NCBI GenBank assembly: GCA_017397895.1
Contig: JAFQHP010000032.1
Coordinates: 191,437-255,436, forward strand
DNA length: 64,000 bases
Reading direction: 5' to 3'
Origin: Clostridia bacterium
Lineage (GTDB): Bacteria > Bacillota > Clostridia > Christensenellales > Aristaeellaceae
Positions 8,643-16,045 of the stretch are shown piece by piece. The notes under the pieces are model-generated. The model saw only the letters and a list, made by a program, of their open reading frames with translations, was not told the DNA's origin and did no database searches. Position 1 is the stretch's first letter; the number at the start of each line of letters is the position of its first letter. The position numbers and the translations under genes are program-made.

Positions 8643-9887
8643 TCAAATCATGTACTTCAGATATTTTTCTGCCTGCCGGCCCACCAGCGCATAGCTCCTT
8701 GGCCCGGTGAGAATATCCTCCGCTACTTTCCTTACGTCCTCCTGGGACACATTTTCAATGGCCCGGATGGTATCTTCCGGCGGAATATATCGGCCCAGCA
8801 GAATCTGGTTATGGCCCATACTGCTCATGCGGCTGTAAGCACTTTCCAGCCCCAGAATAAAGCCGCCCTTTACATGGGCCTTGGCCTGTAGAAACTCTTT
8901 CTCCGTAATGCCCTTTTCCACAAACAGCCGGGCTTCCTCATCGATCAATTGCAGCACCTTCTCCACATGTTTGGGAGAAGTGGCGGCATACACGCTGAAT
9001 TCACCGCAGCCGGGATAATTGGAAGGCCCGCTGTATACGGAATAGGCCATGCCCCTTTCTTCCCGGATTTTCTGAAACAGCCGGCTGGACATACCGCCGC
9101 CGAAAATGGTGTTCATCACCGCCATTTCATACACCCTTTTGCTGCCCATGGCAAGCCCGCTGTACGAAAGGGCCAGGTGCACCTGCTCGGTATCCTTGTT
9201 GCGGAACATTTTCCGGGGTGCATCAATGGTTACGCAGGCAGGAAAATCAACACCTTTTGCCCCCTGCCAGTCCCCGAAGGTATTTTCCAACAGTTCTTTT
9301 ACCTTCTGGGTATTCACATTCCCCGCAATGGCAATGACGGCATTTTCCGGGCCGTAATGGCGGCTGCGGAAGCGAAACAGATCTTCAGAAGAATACTTTT
9401 CAATCTTTTCCGCCGGGCCCAGGATGGTCTGCCCCAGAGGCTGACTGCCAAAGGCTGCTTCTGCCAGCACGTCGAACACCACGTCCTCCGGGCTGTCCTC
9501 CACCATGGCGATCTCTTCCAGCACCACAGAACGCTCTTTATCCAGTTCGGCCCGATCAATGGCAGGATGGCACACAATATCCGCCAAAATATCTGCCGCC
9601 TTAGGCAAATCTTCATCGATTACCTTGCAGTAATAATTGGTGCACAGCTTACTGGTGGAGGCATTCATCATGCCGCCGATCATATCCATTTCTTCGGCAA
9701 TCTGCCGGGCGGTGCGCTTTTTTGTGCCCTTGAAGGCCATATGCTCCATCAGGTGGGAAAGGCCGTTATCCTCCGCCGTTTCCAGCATGCTGCCGGCCTT
9801 CACCCATACCCCGATGGAGGCGGAGCGCAGGTAGGGCATTTCCTCCACCATCACCGTCAAGCCATTGCTGAGCAAAAATTTTTCCAT
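8643..9887 (-). CDS. mlpA: M16 (pitrilysin) zinc peptidase, MlpA/YmxG type
   Basis: The 414-residue protein has the inverted zinc motif HLMEH (HxxEH) with the downstream glutamate in the VLEEIAMVEDSPEDVVFD region, followed by the second inactive M16 half. The order rpsO-pnp-M16 matches Bacillus subtilis rpsO-pnpA-(ylxY)-mlpA. I chose ATG at 9885-9887 (MEKFLLSNGL) because AAGGG lies 8 bases upstream; a TTG 27 bases further up would lack a good site. The substrate is unknown. The Bacillus homologue affects protease production. A hairpin between pnp and this gene may reduce transcription from upstream. Confidence 0.85.
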   Translation of the reverse strand: MEKFLLSNGLTVMVEEMPYLRSASIGVWVKAGSMLETAEDNGLSHLMEHMAFKGTKKRTARQIAEEMDMIGGMMNASTSKLCTNYYCKVIDEDLPKAADILADIVCHPAIDRAELDKERSVVLEEIAMVEDSPEDVVFDVLAEAAFGSQPLGQTILGPAEKIEKYSSEDLFRFRSRHYGPENAVIAIAGNVNTQKVKELLENTFGDWQGAKGVDFPACVTIDAPRKMFRNKDTEQVHLALSYSGLAMGSKRVYEMAVMNTIFGGGMSSRLFQKIREERGMAYSVYSGPSNYPGCGEFSVYAATSPKHVEKVLQLIDEEARLFVEKGITEKEFLQAKAHVKGGFILGLESAYSRMSSMGHNQILLGRYIPPEDTIRAIENVSQEDVRKVAEDILTGPRSYALVGRQAEKYLKYMI

Positions 9888-9916
9888 CTTTTCTACCCTT
9901 ATCAGTTTTATCAAAA

Positions 9917-9948
9917 CAGGAGGGAAACTATGTTTAGCTTCCCCCCTG
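9917..9948 (-). terminator. Terminator-like hairpin after pnp
   Basis: On the minus strand a 12-bp stem with two G-U pairs (CAGGGGGGAAGC/GTTTCCCTCCTG) is followed by TTTTGAT. The T run is short, so it is probably a partial terminator or a 3' stabiliser. Confidence 0.6.
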
Positions 9949-9967
9949 CTTGTCTCATTATACGTTT

Positions 9968-12121
9968 TTATTTGCGCTCGGGGCGGCCGTCACGACGGGG
10001 CGGACGGTTGCCTGCGGGGCGGGCAAAATTGGTGTTTTCATACACGATGTCATTGCGGATGAGGTTGATGCGGCCCTGGCTGTCGATTTCACAAACCTTC
10101 ACTTCCAGTTCGTCGCCCACATTCACCACGTCCTCCACCTTTTCCACACGCTTGTTGTCCAGCTTGGAAATGTGGATCATGCCATCCTTGCCGCCCACCA
10201 GTTCCACGAAGGCGCCGAAGTTCATGATGCGAACCACCTTACCGGTGAACACATCGCCCACTTCAATATCCTTGGCAATGCCCAGGATGATGGACTTGGC
10301 CTTGTCGGCAGCAGCCTGGTCGGGGGTGGAAATGAACACGCGGCCATCATCTTCGATGTCGATCTTCACACCGGTTTCGGCAATGATCTTGTTGATCATC
10401 TTACCGCCGGGCCCGATCACTTCGCGGATCTTTTCGGGGTTGATGGTGAAGTTGATGATCTTGGGAGCGAACTTGGAAAGATTCTGCCGGGGTTCGCCGA
10501 TGGTATCCAGCATGATCTTGAGAATATGCAGGCGGCCTTCCAGAGCCTGGCTGAGAGCACGGCTCAAAATTTCGCGGTTAATACCCTTGATCTTGATGTC
10601 CATCTGGATGGCGGTGATACCGTTCATGGTGCCGGCCACCTTGAAGTCCATATCGCCCAGGAAGTCTTCCAGGCCCTGGATGTCGGTCAGCACAGCGATC
10701 TTATCGCTTTCGGTATCCTGAATCAGGCCCATGGCCACACCGGCAACGGGAGCATGGATCGGCACGCCGGCGTCCATCAGGCTCAGGGTGCTGCCGCACA
10801 CGGAGGCCATGGAGGAAGAGCCGTTGCTGCCCATGATTTCGGAAACCAGGCGCAGGGCATAGGGGAATTCTTCTTCGGTGGGGATCACGGGCACCAGAGC
10901 GCGTTCGGCCAGGGCGCCGTGGCCAATCTCACGACGGTTGGGGCTGCGCAGGCGGCCGGCTTCACCGGTGGCGTAAGAAGGCATATTGTACTGGTGCATG
11001 TAGCGCTTGCTTTCTTCACTGGACAGGCCATCCAGCTGCTGGGCTTCGCTTACCATGCCCAGGGTGGACACGGTCAGGGCCTGGGTTTCACCGCGGGTGA
11101 ACACAGCGCTACCGTGGGTGCGGGGCAGCACGCCCACTTCGCACCAGATGGGGCGAACTTCGGTCACCTTACGGCCGTCGGGACGGATGCCTTCGTCCAG
11201 GATCTTGCGGCGCATCACTTCCTTGTTCAGGTAGTACAATGCATCGGCCACTTCGCCTTCCCGGCCGGGGAAGATATCGGCAAAGTGTTCGGCCACGTCG
11301 GCAGACACTTCGGCTTCACGGGCCTGGCGTTCCTTGCGGACGGTGGTTTCGTAGACATACTTGCACTTGTCCAGGGCATATTCCCGCACGGCGGCCTTGA
11401 TATCGTCGCCGGTGGTCACCAATGGGAATTCGCTCTTGGGCTTGCCGATTTCAGCAGTGATCTTTTCCTGGAAGGCCACCAATTCCTTGATGCTTTCATG
11501 GGCAAACAGGATGGCGTCCATCATGGCGTCTTCGCTGACTTCCTTGGCACCGGCTTCCACCATCATGATGGCGTCCTTGGTGCCGGCAACAGTCACGTGC
11601 ATATCGGAAGCGGCAGACTGGGCTTCGGTGGGGTTGATGATGAATTCACCGTTGACGCGGGCCACAACCACGGCTGCGGTGGGGCCGCCCCAGGGAATGT
11701 TGGAGATCATCAGGGCGATGGAAGAACCCAGCATGGCCGGGAATTCCGGAGGGGTATCGGGGTCCACAGACAAAGTCTGGGCCACAACCTGCACGTCATT
11801 GCGCATGCCCTTGTTGAACAGGGGGCGCAAAGGACGGTCAATCAGGCGGCAGGTCAGGGTCGCCTTATCGGTGGGCTTGCCTTCCCGCTTATAAAAACCG
11901 CCGGGGATTTTACCCACAGCATACTGCTTTTCTTCAAAGTCCACCGTCAGGGGGAAGAAATCCACGCCTTCACGGGCCTTATCGGAAGCAGTGGCGTTCA
12001 CCAGCACCACGGTGTCACCGTAGCGAACCACGGCAGAGCCACCGGCCTGCTGGGCATACTTGCCAAATTCCAGCGTCAGGGTACGTCCGGCAAATTCCAT
12101 TGAGTAACTCTTGTAATCCAT
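9968..12121 (-). CDS. pnp: Polynucleotide phosphorylase
   Basis: The 717-residue enzyme degrades RNA 3' to 5' with phosphate and can add tails. It has two RNase PH domains with an alpha-helical linker, a KH domain (IGPGGKMI GxxG loop) and a C-terminal S1 domain (GDVFTGKVVRIMNFGAFVEL). It ends in a basic tail (RPPRRDGRPERK). I chose ATG at 12119-12121 (MDYKSYSMEF) because GAGGAG lies 9 bases upstream; a GTG 21 bases further up is less likely. It follows rpsO with a structured spacer, the conserved bacterial arrangement in which pnp is often controlled post-transcriptionally. Confidence 0.97.
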   Translation of the reverse strand: MDYKSYSMEFAGRTLTLEFGKYAQQAGGSAVVRYGDTVVLVNATASDKAREGVDFFPLTVDFEEKQYAVGKIPGGFYKREGKPTDKATLTCRLIDRPLRPLFNKGMRNDVQVVAQTLSVDPDTPPEFPAMLGSSIALMISNIPWGGPTAAVVVARVNGEFIINPTEAQSAASDMHVTVAGTKDAIMMVEAGAKEVSEDAMMDAILFAHESIKELVAFQEKITAEIGKPKSEFPLVTTGDDIKAAVREYALDKCKYVYETTVRKERQAREAEVSADVAEHFADIFPGREGEVADALYYLNKEVMRRKILDEGIRPDGRKVTEVRPIWCEVGVLPRTHGSAVFTRGETQALTVSTLGMVSEAQQLDGLSSEESKRYMHQYNMPSYATGEAGRLRSPNRREIGHGALAERALVPVIPTEEEFPYALRLVSEIMGSNGSSSMASVCGSTLSLMDAGVPIHAPVAGVAMGLIQDTESDKIAVLTDIQGLEDFLGDMDFKVAGTMNGITAIQMDIKIKGINREILSRALSQALEGRLHILKIMLDTIGEPRQNLSKFAPKIINFTINPEKIREVIGPGGKMINKIIAETGVKIDIEDDGRVFISTPDQAAADKAKSIILGIAKDIEVGDVFTGKVVRIMNFGAFVELVGGKDGMIHISKLDNKRVEKVEDVVNVGDELEVKVCEIDSQGRINLIRNDIVYENTNFARPAGNRPPRRDGRPERK

Positions 12122-12180
12122 TTTTCTCTTCTCCTCACACACTCACTCACCCATGGGCCCCTGCCCACGGGCTGAAATAA

Positions 12181-12245
12181 AGGGACTGCAAGCCACGAGG
12201 CCCTTTTTCCGGCTTTCACCGGCTGCCAGCCTCCGGCAGCAGTCC
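12181..12245 (-). ncRNA. Structured spacer RNA between rpsO and pnp
   Basis: On the minus strand GGGACTGC (12245-12238) can pair with GCAGTCCC (12188-12181). Between these arms are smaller hairpins: a GCTGCC/GGCAGC stem (which competes with part of the outer stem), CCGG/CCGG and GCC/GGC. In Escherichia coli the rpsO-pnp spacer is an RNase III processing and autoregulation site. Whether this fold has that role is inference. It lacks a T run and so is not a standard terminator. Confidence 0.5.
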
Positions 12246-12257
12246 CCCATTTGCGCA

Positions 12258-12521
12258 TTACTTACGCAGGCCCAGCTTCGCAATCAGTTCACGATAGCGT
12301 TCGATGTCCGTCTTCATCAGGTAGTCCAGCAGACCACGGCGCTGACCAACCATCAGAAGCAGGCCGCGGCGGGAATGATGGTCCTTCTTGTTGAGCTTGA
12401 GATGCTCGTTCAGGTGATTGATGCGCTGGGTGAGCAGAGCAACCTGAACTTCAGGAGAACCGGTGTCGCCTTCGTGACGGGCATAGGTTTGCATGATCTG
12501 AGCCTTGAGTTCCTTATCCAT
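12258..12521 (-). CDS. rpsO: 30S ribosomal protein S15
   Basis: The 87-residue protein has the S15 signature HSRRGLL and the segment [17 protein letters not shown]. It binds 16S rRNA early in assembly of the 30S platform. ATG at 12519-12521 (MDKELKAQI) gives the standard length and has AGGAGG 8 bases upstream. It heads the rpsO-pnp transcript. Confidence 0.97.
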   Translation of the reverse strand: MDKELKAQIMQTYARHEGDTGSPEVQVALLTQRINHLNEHLKLNKKDHHSRRGLLLMVGQRRGLLDYLMKTDIERYRELIAKLGLRK

Positions 12522-12615
12522 TTGGATATCCTCCTTCTTGGGGTGTGGCATTCCCCTGTTTCAATCGCCGCTGACTCAGGCAAGGCGTTGGAGTATCGCC
12601 ATCCCGGGCAAACGG

Positions 12616-12660
12616 TTCTAAAAAACCACGCCTTTCATTTTAGCATGATCGGCGTGGTTT
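12616..12660 (-). terminator. Terminator of the uracil permease gene
   Basis: A 10-bp stem on the minus strand (AAACCACGCC/GGCGTGGTTT) with an 18-base loop is followed by TTTAGAA. It separates uraA from rpsO. Confidence 0.75.
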
Positions 12661-12712
12661 GTAAATATACTTTTCCGGAAAAATTATCTTTTTTCAAGAT
12701 ATTTTCAGAAAA

Positions 12713-14053
12713 TTATTCGGCGTCTTCCACCTTTTCTTCAGCGGTGCGCTTATTGAACACCACGTTCACAATGATGCCCAGGATCAGGGCGGTGGCGATG
12801 GCAGAGATGGTGATGGGGCCCAGGTTCAGCGTCAGGCCGCCGATACCGGTCACCAGGATAGCAGCCACAACGAACAGGTTGCGGTTGTCGTTCAGATCCA
12901 CCTTCTGCACCATCTTCAGACCGGAAACAGCAATGAAGCCGTACAGGGCAATGCACACACCGCCGGTGATGCAGGAAGGAATGCTGTTCACGAAAGCGGT
13001 GAAGGGGCCGAAGAAGGAAAGCACGATGCAGTAGATGGCAGCAATGGCGATGGTGGAGACGGAAGCGTTGCCGGTGATGGCCACGCAGCCCACGGATTCG
13101 CCGTAGGTGGTGTTGGGGCAGCCGCCGAAGAAGGAACCGATGATGGAACCGACACCGTCACCCAGCAGGGTGCGATGCAGGCCGGGTTCGGTGATCAGAT
13201 CGCGTTCGATGATGGAGCCCAGGTTCTTATGGTCGGCAATGTGTTCAGCCAGCACAACCAGAGCCACGGGGGCAAACAGCATGAAGATGTTCAGCACGGT
13301 GCTGAAGCCTTCAAACTTGGAGAAGCCTTCCTTGAACATGCCAACGAAGGTGAAATTGGGCACCTGGAAGATCTTCATGCCTTCGAAAGCGCCGAAGTTG
13401 ATCAGCTTGATGTAGTCCCAGCCGGTCAGATAACCGATGCCGGTCAGGGCCAGGGCGATCACATAGGCACCCAGAATACCGATCACGAAGGGGATCAGCT
13501 TCATGCCCTTGGAGCCCTTGGTGGAGGCAAAGACAGTGATGAGGAAAGCAATGATACCAACCAGGATGTGCACCAGGCTGTAGTTTTCAGCAGCAACGGC
13601 AGTGTTGGTCAGGTTGTTCACGGCGCTGCCGCAAAGAGACAGACCAATCAGGGCCACGGTGGGGCCGATCACCACGGGGGGCAGCAGCTTGTTCACCCAG
13701 GCAGAGCCGGTCTTTTTCACGATCAGGGCGATGATCACGTACACCAGGCCTGCGAACACAGCGCCCAGGAAGATGCCCATAAAGCCAAAGGCCACAGCGC
13801 CGCACAGCGGGCCGATGAAGGCAAAGGAGCTGCCCAGGAACACAGGGCTCTTTTTCTGGGTCATGAACAGATAGAACAGGGTGCCGAAGCCGGCGCCGCA
13901 CAGTGCGGCAGGCTGACTCATGTAAGTGCCGCTGCCGTCCACCAGCACGGGCACCAGCAGAGTGGCAGCCATGATGGCCAGCAGCTGCTGCAGAGCGTAG
14001 ATCAGATTCTGTTTGAGCGGGGGTCTGTCGTTGATGTTGTAAACCAGTTTCAT
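12713..14053 (-). CDS. uraA: Uracil/xanthine permease (NAT/NCS2 family)
   Basis: The 446-residue membrane protein has about 12-14 hydrophobic segments and the NAT family signature in TTYGESVGCVAITG. The family imports uracil or xanthine by proton symport. The sequence starts MKLVYNINDRPPLKQN, a form typical of uracil permeases, so uracil is more likely than xanthine. ATG at 14051-14053 has GGAGGGG upstream. A strong terminator lies 46 bases before the start codon behind a consensus promoter, so expression is probably set by attenuation. Confidence 0.85.
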   Translation of the reverse strand: MKLVYNINDRPPLKQNLIYALQQLLAIMAATLLVPVLVDGSGTYMSQPAALCGAGFGTLFYLFMTQKKSPVFLGSSFAFIGPLCGAVAFGFMGIFLGAVFAGLVYVIIALIVKKTGSAWVNKLLPPVVIGPTVALIGLSLCGSAVNNLTNTAVAAENYSLVHILVGIIAFLITVFASTKGSKGMKLIPFVIGILGAYVIALALTGIGYLTGWDYIKLINFGAFEGMKIFQVPNFTFVGMFKEGFSKFEGFSTVLNIFMLFAPVALVVLAEHIADHKNLGSIIERDLITEPGLHRTLLGDGVGSIIGSFFGGCPNTTYGESVGCVAITGNASVSTIAIAAIYCIVLSFFGPFTAFVNSIPSCITGGVCIALYGFIAVSGLKMVQKVDLNDNRNLFVVAAILVTGIGGLTLNLGPITISAIATALILGIIVNVVFNKRTAEEKVEDAE

Positions 14054-14098
14054 GTCTTGAATCCCCTCCTGTATTTTTTGCGGTACTCCTTGTGCCAT

Positions 14099-14135
14099 AA
14101 AAAAATGGCTTTGCCTGCAGTACAGGCAAAGCCAT
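14099..14135 (-). terminator. Leader terminator (attenuator) of uraA
   Basis: A perfect 13-bp stem (ATGGCTTTGCCTG, CAGGCAAAGCCAT) with a 5-base loop is followed by seven T on the minus strand. It lies between promoter and start codon, so it must be overcome for uraA expression. Upstream leader sequences include a CAAGG/CCTTG hairpin and a CAAG...CTTG hairpin. I see no PyrR-box or purine-riboswitch consensus. Confidence 0.8.
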
Positions 14136-14208
14136 GCATTCGTGCATTTTCGGCAAGCGTTCTCACTTGTCGGCTTTTGTGTACCGCGATCAAGGATGAA
14201 CCTTGCAT

Positions 14209-14237
14209 ATTATAATAAGTATATCCCGCTTTGTCAA
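14209..14237 (-). promoter_or_regulatory. uraA promoter
   Basis: TTGACA and TATAAT, both perfect consensus, are separated by 17 bases on the minus strand. Transcription would start near 14201, giving a leader of about 150 bases. Confidence 0.9.
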
Positions 14238-14251
14238 GCGAATTTCCGTAT

Positions 14252-15346
14252 TTATTGCGCGCCCAGCCAGGTGATGTATTCCTCCAGGCACAGATTCATA
14301 TCCCGCATCTTCAGGCTGTGTTCCTTCCCCACATACCTCACATGCCATTCTTCCCCCAGAATACCGGTGATCTCCTGCTTGTCATCGGTATAGCGCATGA
14401 TGAACCCATATTCCCAGCAATGCTTGTTCAGCCACACATACTGGGCCGTATCCACAAAGGCCACGTCCGGGTTATTGGCATTCAGGTCAAAGGCCAGGCC
14501 GGTATGATGTTCGCTGCAGCCGGGGTCCGCCACCGTCTGGCGGGTAGCAGAGATGGCCTGAGAGCGGCTCATGCTGTTTTCGGTCATAAACCGGTCCACA
14601 TAATTGTCAAAAATCTGCTGCTGATATTTCAGCGTTCGATATCCTTCCCTCACCTTCCAGGGGCCGATGCCGTCCGCCTTGGCCGCCGTCACCATTTCGT
14701 TCAGCGCCACCACCGCTTCCCATACCCCCTGTACATCGTCGGAGGCATAGAGCATATTGTCGCCGCAGACAGCCTTTACATTTACCAGATCGGAAGGGAC
14801 AAAATCATCCGGCAGTTTGTTGGATGCGTTCACCAGCAGCAGGACATTTTCCCCGGTAACTGTGTAGGGCGCAGGGGTGGGCGTGATGGTGATGAACCTG
14901 GCCTGATCGGAATAGAGCATACTCAGCGTCATCTGCCCGGCCACGCCGTCGGCCTCCAGCCCATGCTGCTGCTGGAAAACCTTCACGGCCTCCCGGGTGC
15001 CGTTGCCGTACTGTCCGTCAACGCCGCTGTTATAGTACCCCAGTGCCTGCAGCCTTTCCTGCAATTGCACCACCATCTCCCCTTCCGAGCCGTTGGCAAG
15101 GTATGAAGGGGTGGGCGAAGGCGCCGGGGTGTTGGTCACAAGATAGGGATCGGGCGTCACCTGCACCGACCTCACCGTGGGGGTGGGCACCGGGGTGATG
15201 GCTGCTTCCTTCTCATACACGTCCCAGGTGTTCATGGCCCTGAGGGCAAAGATGATGATCAGAATAATCAATACCACAGCCAACAGGATAAACAAATAAG
15301 GGCTGCGGCGTCTGCGTTTTTTCTGTGTACCTCTGCTGCCTTGCAT
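14252..15346 (-). CDS. Membrane-anchored D,D-carboxypeptidase (VanY/M15B) with peptidoglycan-binding domain
   Basis: The 364-residue protein has a basic N-terminus and one membrane segment (about 16-36). A Thr/Pro-rich linker precedes a PG_binding_1 domain (about 85-145, LQERLQALGYYNSGVDGQYG). The C-terminal M15B domain has the zinc motif SEHHTGLAFD and the second site EEWHVRYVG. It would trim the terminal D-Ala from peptidoglycan stems outside the cell. The start has GGAGGA upstream. It lies just upstream of the uraA promoter with no clear terminator. Confidence 0.88.
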   Translation of the reverse strand: MQGSRGTQKKRRRRSPYLFILLAVVLIILIIIFALRAMNTWDVYEKEAAITPVPTPTVRSVQVTPDPYLVTNTPAPSPTPSYLANGSEGEMVVQLQERLQALGYYNSGVDGQYGNGTREAVKVFQQQHGLEADGVAGQMTLSMLYSDQARFITITPTPAPYTVTGENVLLLVNASNKLPDDFVPSDLVNVKAVCGDNMLYASDDVQGVWEAVVALNEMVTAAKADGIGPWKVREGYRTLKYQQQIFDNYVDRFMTENSMSRSQAISATRQTVADPGCSEHHTGLAFDLNANNPDVAFVDTAQYVWLNKHCWEYGFIMRYTDDKQEITGILGEEWHVRYVGKEHSLKMRDMNLCLEEYITWLGAQ

Positions 15347-15413
15347 AGCGTCCTCCGTCCGGTGTGTTCATAAGGTTATTATACCCGGAACCCACCGGCC
15401 TGTCAAACGCCGC

Positions 15414-15959
15414 TTATTGGATCAGGCCATTTTCCTCCAGCCATCTTTTTGCGTCTTCTTCGCTGTCAAATCCCAGCCCGGCAATGAGCATTTCCCTGGT
15501 TCTTTCATCCATATCTGCTGCATCGTAAATTTTCAGAAGGGCCATGCCGTCTCCGTATCGGTTTTCCGAAAGCACCACCTGCCCCGCTTCGCTGAGGCTG
15601 AGCACCTTGTGCATGGGGCAAAACAGGGCAATCTGCCGCTCCATTTCCACCCGGTCCTCCGTCAGTGTCAGGATGGTCCATTGGTCATAGTAGGCACGCA
15701 CATCGTCAAATGCCGCCCCCTGTACCTGCTCTGCCGCATTTGTGCGCCGGGATACACTGTGGCTGCACCTGGTGAAATACATGGTCTGGTACACCTTGGC
15801 ATCCTCACTGATGCTTTGCCCTTCTGCCACCGGAACAGCCGTGTTTTCCGGCATCACGCCCGCTTCATCCACCGGTGCCTTGGCGCCCGTAATGCCAAGC
15901 AGCGCAAACGCCGCCAGCATCACTGCCAGAATCCCCGCAGTCTTTCGATATTCCTTCAT
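15414..15959 (-). CDS. Exported protein of unknown function
   Basis: I do not recognise the family. The 181-residue protein begins with a signal peptide or anchor (about 8-27). The mature part has two cysteine motifs, TRCSHSVSRR and LFCPMHKVL, that could form a metal site or disulphide, and a C-terminal helical segment. A BofC-like forespore protein is a weak possibility based on size and the threonine-arginine-cysteine-histidine stretch only. It lies between the SNF2 gene and the VanY-type carboxypeptidase on the same strand. Confidence 0.65.
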   Translation of the reverse strand: MKEYRKTAGILAVMLAAFALLGITGAKAPVDEAGVMPENTAVPVAEGQSISEDAKVYQTMYFTRCSHSVSRRTNAAEQVQGAAFDDVRAYYDQWTILTLTEDRVEMERQIALFCPMHKVLSLSEAGQVVLSENRYGDGMALLKIYDAADMDERTREMLIAGLGFDSEEDAKRWLEENGLIQ

Positions 15960-16012
15960 TTTCTACCACCGCCTTTCCATGGCATTATGCCCCCTTTCCA
16001 TTCCTTGCATAC

Positions 16013-16045
16013 AAAAAAAGACCTGAACGCATATCGGTTCAGGTC
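16013..16045 (-). terminator. Terminator overlapping the end of the SNF2 gene
   Basis: A 9-bp stem (GACCTGAAC/GTTCAGGTC) with seven T on the minus strand. The 5' arm includes the last codons and the stop codon of the helicase gene. Confidence 0.85.

Noticed and set aside
9888..9914. Longer M16 peptidase start (TTG at 9914)
   Set aside because: The internal ATG has a much better ribosome binding site and fits the family N-terminus.
14140..14202. Purine or PyrR control element before uraA
   Set aside because: Neither the purine-riboswitch loop sequences nor a PyrR-box consensus was found.
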